From CAXDOZ01 sp963991145 (GTDB taxonomy: Bacteria; Bacteroidota; Bacteroidia; Chitinophagales; JABDMM01), in contig CAXDOZ010000002.1 of assembly GCA_963991145.1 (NCBI GenBank), positions 1-63,235 of the forward strand: a stretch of DNA of 63,235 nucleotides, given 5' to 3'. The position numbers and the translations under genes were made by a program. Positions 58,525-63,235 of this stretch are shown piece by piece. The notes below the pieces were generated by a model. The model did not search any database. It was given only the letters and a program-made list of their open reading frames with translations, and was not told the origin of the DNA. Each line of letters opens with the position of its first letter. Position 1 is the first letter of the stretch.

Positions 58525-59604
58525 TTGAGAGACGACAATCCCATATTGGTTCTTCTAAGAGCAATTTTTGCCCCTCTAACCATTCTTTATGGTTTTGGAG
58601 CATGGTTCCGCAATTACTTATACGATAAGGGCTGTTACGATACCACCAGTTTTCAAATTCCCATAATCTCAGTTGGGAATCTGAGCGTTGGAGGCACAGG
58701 AAAAACTCCTCATGTAGATTTCCTTGCATCTGTTCTAAAACCGGCACATCCAGCAACATTGAGCAGAGGTTATGGAAGAAAGACCAAGGGATTTAGGATG
58801 GTTCAACCCACTGATGGTAGCAAAGAGGCTGGTGATGAGGCGGCAATGATGATCCGTAAGCATCCCGGAATGGCAGTTGCGGTAGGGGAGAATCGAATGC
58901 TTGCAGTTCCCGATCTCTTGCTTGCAAGACCAGATACCCGAGTGATCATTCTCGATGACGCTTATCAGCATAGGTCTGTAAAACCAAGCCTGAACATCTT
59001 GCTCACTACCTATGATAAGCCCTTTACCAGAGACAGAGTTTTGCCTCTTGGAAGATTAAGAGAGTCAAGATCTGAATACAAGCGGGCAGATATTATAATT
59101 GTCACAAAATGCCCTGAGGAACTTAGCGAGCAGAACAGGGAAAAAATGCTTGAAGAGATCAAGCCTCACAGCTATCAGAAAGTTTACTTTAGTCGTCAAA
59201 GACATCAATTACCGCGACAGATCTGGACCGATCAACCAAGAGCCTGGAATAAGGACTTTGAAGCACTCTGTTTTAGCGGGATTGCTGCACCAGAATACTT
59301 TGAAGATTATGTAAAAGGTGTGAGCTCAAAAATGGTCCCAAGACAGTTTAGAGATCATCATGAATTTGATCGATATGATCTGGAAGAGTTGCGAGACATG
59401 TATAAGAGAATGGATCCATCTAAAGCACAAATGGTGACTACTGAAAAGGATGCGATCCGACTAATGCCTCACATGAACTGGTTCATTGAGAATAAAATAC
59501 CTGTTTGGGTTGTTTCAGTGGCTTGTGAATTTGATTGCCAGGACGGTCAAGACCTGGTTAATGATTTGAACCTTTTATTACAAATGCACTACCCTCAGAG
59601 ATAG
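58525..59604 (+). CDS. lpxK: Tetraacyldisaccharide 4'-kinase
   Basis: 359 residues. One N-terminal membrane-associated helix (PILVLLRAIFAPLTILYGFGAWF) precedes the Walker A loop SVGNLSVGGTGKTP (about 49-62). LSRGYGRKTKGF, VGENRMLAV and LDDAYQHRSVKPSLNILLTTYD are LpxK signatures. It phosphorylates the lipid A precursor at the 4' position on the inner membrane. The frame has no ATG near the expected N-terminus; TTG at 58525 gives a normal length and is the best start (an upstream ATT at 58501 is the only alternative before a stop). The next gene starts on the base after its stop. Confidence 0.94.
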   Translation: MRDDNPILVLLRAIFAPLTILYGFGAWFRNYLYDKGCYDTTSFQIPIISVGNLSVGGTGKTPHVDFLASVLKPAHPATLSRGYGRKTKGFRMVQPTDGSKEAGDEAAMMIRKHPGMAVAVGENRMLAVPDLLLARPDTRVIILDDAYQHRSVKPSLNILLTTYDKPFTRDRVLPLGRLRESRSEYKRADIIIVTKCPEELSEQNREKMLEEIKPHSYQKVYFSRQRHQLPRQIWTDQPRAWNKDFEALCFSGIAAPEYFEDYVKGVSSKMVPRQFRDHHEFDRYDLEELRDMYKRMDPSKAQMVTTEKDAIRLMPHMNWFIENKIPVWVVSVACEFDCQDGQDLVNDLNLLLQMHYPQR

Positions 59605-60426
59605 ATGGCACATTTTGAAAAGATCAACGAGACAGCAGAATTCATCAGAAACAATTGTTCTGAAACCCCTTCAATTGCTATTGTACTTGGCTCCGGCTTA
59701 GGTGGTCTGGTACATGAGATCGAAGAGATCTGGTCTGCTCCTTATGGCGAGATTCCAAACTTTCCGGTATCAACTGTAAAAGGCCACTCGGGAAAATTGA
59801 TAATTGGCAAATGGGCTGGGAAGATCGTAATTGCAATGTCGGGCCGGTTCCACTACTATGAGGGTTATAGCATGGAAGAAGTAGTCTTCCCGATAAGAGT
59901 AATGAAGGCATGTGGTGCAGATTCAATAGTACTATCAAATGCTGCCGGTGGCCTATTGGAGGGAATGGAAGTTGGAGATGTGATGCTTATCGAAGATCAT
60001 ATCAATATGCAGCCTGAGAATCCATTACGCGGACCAAATGATGAGCGCATGGGTCCAAGGTTCCCAGACATGTTTCATACCTATGATCCCCAGCTACTGG
60101 AATCAGCTAAAAAGTATTCTAAGCTTAAAAATTACAATATCCATCTAGGGAACTATGTGGGTGTTCAGGGCCCTACTTTTGAGACTCCTGCAGAGTATAG
60201 AATGTTCCATTTGATAGGAGGTGGTGCAGTTGGAATGTCAACTGTTCCCGAGGCAATAGTGGCACGTCATATGGGAATGAGAATATTTGCCTTGTCTGTT
60301 ATTGCAGATATTGGTTACCCGCTCGAGAATATTGAAGAGATATCACATGATATCGTTGTGGCTAAAGCACAGGCCGCAGAGCCCGTAATGTCTGACATCG
60401 TTAGGCATGTTATCGAAGAAATTTAG
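59605..60426 (+). CDS. punA: Purine nucleoside phosphorylase (trimeric type)
   Basis: 273 residues. Phosphate-binding SGLGG in IVLGSGLGGLV, TVKGHSGKLIIG, GRFHYYEGYSMEEVVFPIRVMK, SNAAGGLLEGM and GPTFETPAEYRM with the VGMSTVPEAIVARHMGM base-binding loop identify the low-molecular-mass PNP family (PunA/DeoD-2). It splits inosine or guanosine with phosphate. It begins directly after lpxK. The order lpxK-PNP-porin is one I recall as recurring in Flavobacteria. Confidence 0.95.
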   Translation: MAHFEKINETAEFIRNNCSETPSIAIVLGSGLGGLVHEIEEIWSAPYGEIPNFPVSTVKGHSGKLIIGKWAGKIVIAMSGRFHYYEGYSMEEVVFPIRVMKACGADSIVLSNAAGGLLEGMEVGDVMLIEDHINMQPENPLRGPNDERMGPRFPDMFHTYDPQLLESAKKYSKLKNYNIHLGNYVGVQGPTFETPAEYRMFHLIGGGAVGMSTVPEAIVARHMGMRIFALSVIADIGYPLENIEEISHDIVVAKAQAAEPVMSDIVRHVIEEI

Positions 60427-60438
60427 GTCATCTTTGCA

Positions 60439-62364
60439 GTGTACTTGAGGATAGTTCTCCTTCATATCATTTTTCTTTTCGGGAGTGTTGTTACACTGTT
60501 TGCCCAGCAGCCTTCAGACAGCCTGCAGCTGGCCAAGGACAGTTTGCGTTTTGTTAAGGAGAATACCTTCTACACAATGCCATCGGATCCTTATTATGTA
60601 CGTGGCATCGATACCTCATTGAATAACATCGAATCATATTACCAGATTCAGGGTCCGAAGTGGGAGTATTTCGACCACGGTTTCTTTGGTAGCCCGCATA
60701 AGCCCATCCAGTTTATCTCTGATCACAACTTTGGTTATCAGGTGGGAATGTTTGGCTATGATCGATACCGATATACACTCAATGATATTAGAAGCTATTA
60801 TGTCAACCGCCCATATTCCGAGGTAAGATTTTTGATCGGTCAGGATCGAGAGCAGATTTTCGAAGGAATTCATACCCAGAACATCGGCAAACGAATGAAT
60901 TTCGGGATCCACTTCAAGCGGGAAGCTACAAGCGGGCGATATCAGCGAAATCGAAGTTTGATCTCAGAGTTTGACATTTATGGTCGATACATTAGCCGTT
61001 CCGGCCGATTCAATATCACCACCAAACTGGCTTATAATAACATTCGTCAGCAGGAGAGTGGTGGCTTTGCTGTGGACATTTTTGATACAGATACCACATT
61101 TAGATTTCCTGAGCTAGTACCCATCAATCTCGACCTTGCAAGGCACGACTGGAAAGATCTGGAGTTTCAATTGGGCGGTGAGGTCTTCTTTGGAAAGACT
61201 GTATATATAACCAGAGACAGCACGAGAATCCCTCAGGTCAAAAAGCAGATGAGTGCCTTTTACAACATCGGCGCGAAGCGCTATAAAAGGGCATTTCAAG
61301 ACCCTAATTCAATGGGAAGCGAGATCGACTATTACGGAGATTTCTATCAACCACTCGATACTATCTTTTACAAGATCAAATCGCGAAACCTGTTTCAGGA
61401 AGCTGGATTTAGATTCTTCACAAATCCCTTTATCAGAAATATTCTACTGCAGCAGCGCACGGCAATTTTTGAGGTAAAGGCGAGACATGAAAATCTGGAG
61501 ATTGAAAACTTTGGATTTGAAAAGACCTACAATAATCTATCTCTTGAGGCATCAATCTTTGATAGTCGCAGGCCTACAACTGAAGGAATTCAGTATAAAG
61601 CAGCAGGTGGCTTCTTCCTGACCGGCTTCAATCAGGGCGATTATTACTTCAGCGGTGAAATTGGCTATCTGGATAATGATTGGGGTAGGGTGAAATTTGC
61701 AACTGCTTTCCGATCCGCCACACCAACATGGCAGCAGACTTACTATATAAGCCCATCAATAGATTGGAAGAATACTGATTTTGAGAAGGAAGGGAGACTG
61801 ACTGCTGCTGTGAGTTATAGTTGGATCGCACAGTATTTGGAAGTTGGATATAAATACGATGGAATCAGTGATCTTGTCTATTATGATACCGCGTCTTTGC
61901 CTCAGCAATACGACCAATTATTGAATACCAATTCCTTTTGGATAGAGAACCAGATCCATCTGGGGATTTTTCACATGCACAATTTTGTATCTGTGCAGTT
62001 GACCAGCAACAAAGAAATCAATCCTATTCCTGTCCTGCAGCTTAAGAGCTCTATCTATATTGAAGGATTACTATTCAATAAGGCTCTGAAGAGCCGATTG
62101 GGAGTTGATCTTAGATACAATACAAACTTCAACAGCTACCGATTTAATCCTTTGATCAGTCAGCACTATTTGTCTGAGAGGAACTCTAAGTTCGCTCCAG
62201 TAATTGATGTCTACCTGAACTTTAAGATCAAGACGGTACGATTCCTTTTCAAACTACAGAATGCCACGCATGGCTTATTCAGAAAAGGAAATTATGGAGT
62301 GTATCCCTATACCAGTTACGAGCGAACTTTCACCGGAGGATTTTACTGGAGATTCCTGGATTAG
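60439..62364 (+). CDS. Putative porin (Porin_10 type), outer membrane
   Basis: 641 residues. Start GTG at 60439 gives the signal peptide MYLRIVLLHIIFLFGSVVTLFAQ. The mature protein is a large beta barrel with repeated amphipathic aromatic strands. Family features include DTSLNNIESYYQIQGPKWEYFDHGFFGSPHKP near the N-terminus (split here for description), FDRYRY-like strands, and the end RTFTGGFYWRFLD. Porin_10 proteins are general outer-membrane channels in Bacteroidota, often next to PNP. It is 12 bp after punA, same strand; a near -7 box (CATCTTTG) lies at its start, too close to be used for it. The stop overlaps the convergent gene by 4 bp. Confidence 0.85.
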   Translation: MYLRIVLLHIIFLFGSVVTLFAQQPSDSLQLAKDSLRFVKENTFYTMPSDPYYVRGIDTSLNNIESYYQIQGPKWEYFDHGFFGSPHKPIQFISDHNFGYQVGMFGYDRYRYTLNDIRSYYVNRPYSEVRFLIGQDREQIFEGIHTQNIGKRMNFGIHFKREATSGRYQRNRSLISEFDIYGRYISRSGRFNITTKLAYNNIRQQESGGFAVDIFDTDTTFRFPELVPINLDLARHDWKDLEFQLGGEVFFGKTVYITRDSTRIPQVKKQMSAFYNIGAKRYKRAFQDPNSMGSEIDYYGDFYQPLDTIFYKIKSRNLFQEAGFRFFTNPFIRNILLQQRTAIFEVKARHENLEIENFGFEKTYNNLSLEASIFDSRRPTTEGIQYKAAGGFFLTGFNQGDYYFSGEIGYLDNDWGRVKFATAFRSATPTWQQTYYISPSIDWKNTDFEKEGRLTAAVSYSWIAQYLEVGYKYDGISDLVYYDTASLPQQYDQLLNTNSFWIENQIHLGIFHMHNFVSVQLTSNKEINPIPVLQLKSSIYIEGLLFNKALKSRLGVDLRYNTNFNSYRFNPLISQHYLSERNSKFAPVIDVYLNFKIKTVRFLFKLQNATHGLFRKGNYGVYPYTSYERTFTGGFYWRFLD

Positions 62365-63235
62365 GTCTTCTGCTTTTGTTTCCTCGCAGCAGGGAAAAGC
62401 ACATTGTTTAGAATCAGGCGGTAGCCCGGAGATTGCGGATGCAGATTTAGATCTGTTTTTGGATCTCCCACAAAGTGCTGGTAATCTTCCGGATCGTGAC
62501 CACCATAAAATGACCACATTCCATAGCCGTATTCTCCATGGATATACCGAGCCTCACCAGCAGCTTTGTTCTGACCCAGGATCAAAACATCGGACTTAAG
62601 AAGTGAAGTTCTGAATGCAGTGGTCTGACCCATGAATCCCTTCACTGTTCGAGTGTGACACTGAGTTAACATGGTTGGAACCTGGTCCCATTTTGCAGAA
62701 AATTCGAACAATGTGAAGTAGTCGGCCTCTTTAGCCACTTTGCGCCCGAAATTGGCGTCAATGTTTGAGTACTCATATTCATAAGGACTCATTCTCAACT
62801 GGAAATCCTTAAAAGCAAATGTCTTTGAGAAGTCGAGGTCTCTTTGGCTACTCGCCGATGGAGGATCGCCATCGAACATGATATCTGCGATATCGGTGTT
62901 CTCAGCAGCTAAAGCAATATCATAAGTATCGGTAGCAGAACACATGGCAAAAAGGAATCCGCCTCCGGCGACATAATCTCTAAACTTATGAACCACTGCC
63001 AGCTTTAGTTGAGATACTTTGTCAAAGCCCAGCTTTGCAGCCATTGCTTCCTGCTCTCGAACCTGTTCCAGATACCAGGGAGCATTTCTAAAGGCTGCAT
63101 AGAATTTACCATACTGTCCTGTGAAATCTTCGTGGTGAAGGTGAAGCCATTCGTATTCAAGAAGCTTATCAGTCATTACCTCTTCATCGTAGATCACATC
63201 GTAAGGGATCTCAGCATAAGTGAGGACAAGTGTTA
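62361..63235 (-). CDS. Conserved flavobacterial protein annotated 'asparagine synthetase B', C-terminal part (5' end outside window)
   Basis: The frame is open to the window edge, so this is the 3' part (about 291 codons) of a longer gene, around 420 residues in the family as I know it. The GTG at 63195 is internal: upstream codons continue VLTYAEIPYDVIYDEEVM. Then come DWLHLHHEDFTGQYGKFY-like sequence, GGGFLFAMCSATDTYDIALAAE, HTRTVKGFMGQTTAF, GEARYIHGEYGYGMWSFYGGHDPEDYQH and GYRLILNNVLFPAARKQK, all strongly conserved in Bacteroidota. Despite its common database name it has neither the glutaminase nor the PP-loop domain of AsnB, so that name is misleading. Function unknown. Confidence 0.85.
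   Translation of the reverse strand, partial: TLVLTYAEIPYDVIYDEEVMTDKLLEYEWLHLHHEDFTGQYGKFYAAFRNAPWYLEQVREQEAMAAKLGFDKVSQLKLAVVHKFRDYVAGGGFLFAMCSATDTYDIALAAENTDIADIMFDGDPPSASSQRDLDFSKTFAFKDFQLRMSPYEYEYSNIDANFGRKVAKEADYFTLFEFSAKWDQVPTMLTQCHTRTVKGFMGQTTAFRTSLLKSDVLILGQNKAAGEARYIHGEYGYGMWSFYGGHDPEDYQHFVGDPKTDLNLHPQSPGYRLILNNVLFPAARKQKQKT

Noticed and set aside
62275..62599. Overlapping frames on both strands at the junction of the porin and the right-edge gene
   Set aside because: They are shadows of the porin C-terminus and the conserved minus-strand gene, both of which show clear family motifs up to their overlapping stops.
1..63235. CRISPR array, insertion sequence, prophage, rRNA or replication origin
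   Set aside because: No regularly spaced short repeats, transposase, phage structural gene, rRNA segment or DnaA-box cluster was seen in the window.

Overview
The window is a chromosomal segment of a Bacteroidota bacterium, most likely a marine Flavobacteriales-type lineage (genus not determinable by eye). The evidence is a fused alpha/beta thiamine-dependent E1 subunit, a Porin_10-type porin, a GldL-like membrane protein, ADP-heptose and LpxK (Gram-negative envelope) genes, DUF368, archaeal/eukaryal-type ProRS, almost no recognisable Shine-Dalgarno sequences, and several start-proximal copies of the Bacteroidota -7 promoter element TAnnTTTG. I see no rRNA, prophage, insertion sequence, CRISPR array or integrase. 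One tRNA (Gln-TTG) is present.

Layout. 1-5.1 kb: a minus-strand housekeeping run prs, rplY, pth, an FAH-family gene, the fused E1 and the start of metK. 5.16-5.23 kb: tRNA-Gln with its own promoter and terminator. 5.3-11.3 kb: a 2OG-Fe(II) oxygenase and a methyltransferase (minus), then a large DUF2723/TMEM260-type membrane protein and rlmB (plus), ending against an epimerase-type threonine dehydrogenase. 12.4-27.7 kb: an accessory surface-glycan region with a YfhO protein, a GT4 glycosyltransferase, an unknown protein, two sulfotransferases, an MBOAT/SGNH acyl-transfer pair, a Trm112-like/methyltransferase fusion, a MOP flippase, asparagine synthase and a deacetylase-like protein. A terminator at 27.73-27.77 kb marks its right border. 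27.8-34.3 kb: an ALDH7-type dehydrogenase, hldD, an hldE kinase domain and an M1 peptidase apparently fused to an outer-membrane barrel.

34.4-43 kb: a TPR protein, a DUF368 undecaprenyl-phosphate transporter, aroE, rmuC, proline dehydrogenase and an RND/MMPL transporter. The 375-bp gap at 40344-40718 carries a 95-bp direct repeat in two copies. 43.1-44.9 kb: thyA, a small GldL-like gene and folA. 45-49 kb: a compact five-gene secreted cluster of two lipoproteins with DUF4214/DUF1549-like units, a Tat-exported DUF1501-type protein, a lipoprotein with a non-canonical CX4CH cytochrome motif and a small lipoprotein. A perfect 18-nt palindrome lies just upstream. This is the best candidate for an undescribed system in the window; it resembles a reduced, split version of the planctomycete PSCyt/DUF1549/DUF1501 gene sets. 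49-63 kb: proS with a conserved unknown gene, a Tyr/Ser/Asn-rich secreted protein, a FadL-like outer-membrane protein, murB, a TPR protein, a zinc-ribbon coiled-coil protein, a Nif3 protein, lpxK, purine nucleoside phosphorylase, a Porin_10 porin and the 3' part of a flavobacterial 'asparagine synthetase B'-type conserved gene that runs off the window.

Genes are tightly packed. Seven of the eight convergent gene pairs meet within 3 bp or overlap, four of them by exactly 4 bp through interlocked stop codons. All assignments come from motif and family recognition by eye; no database search was run.
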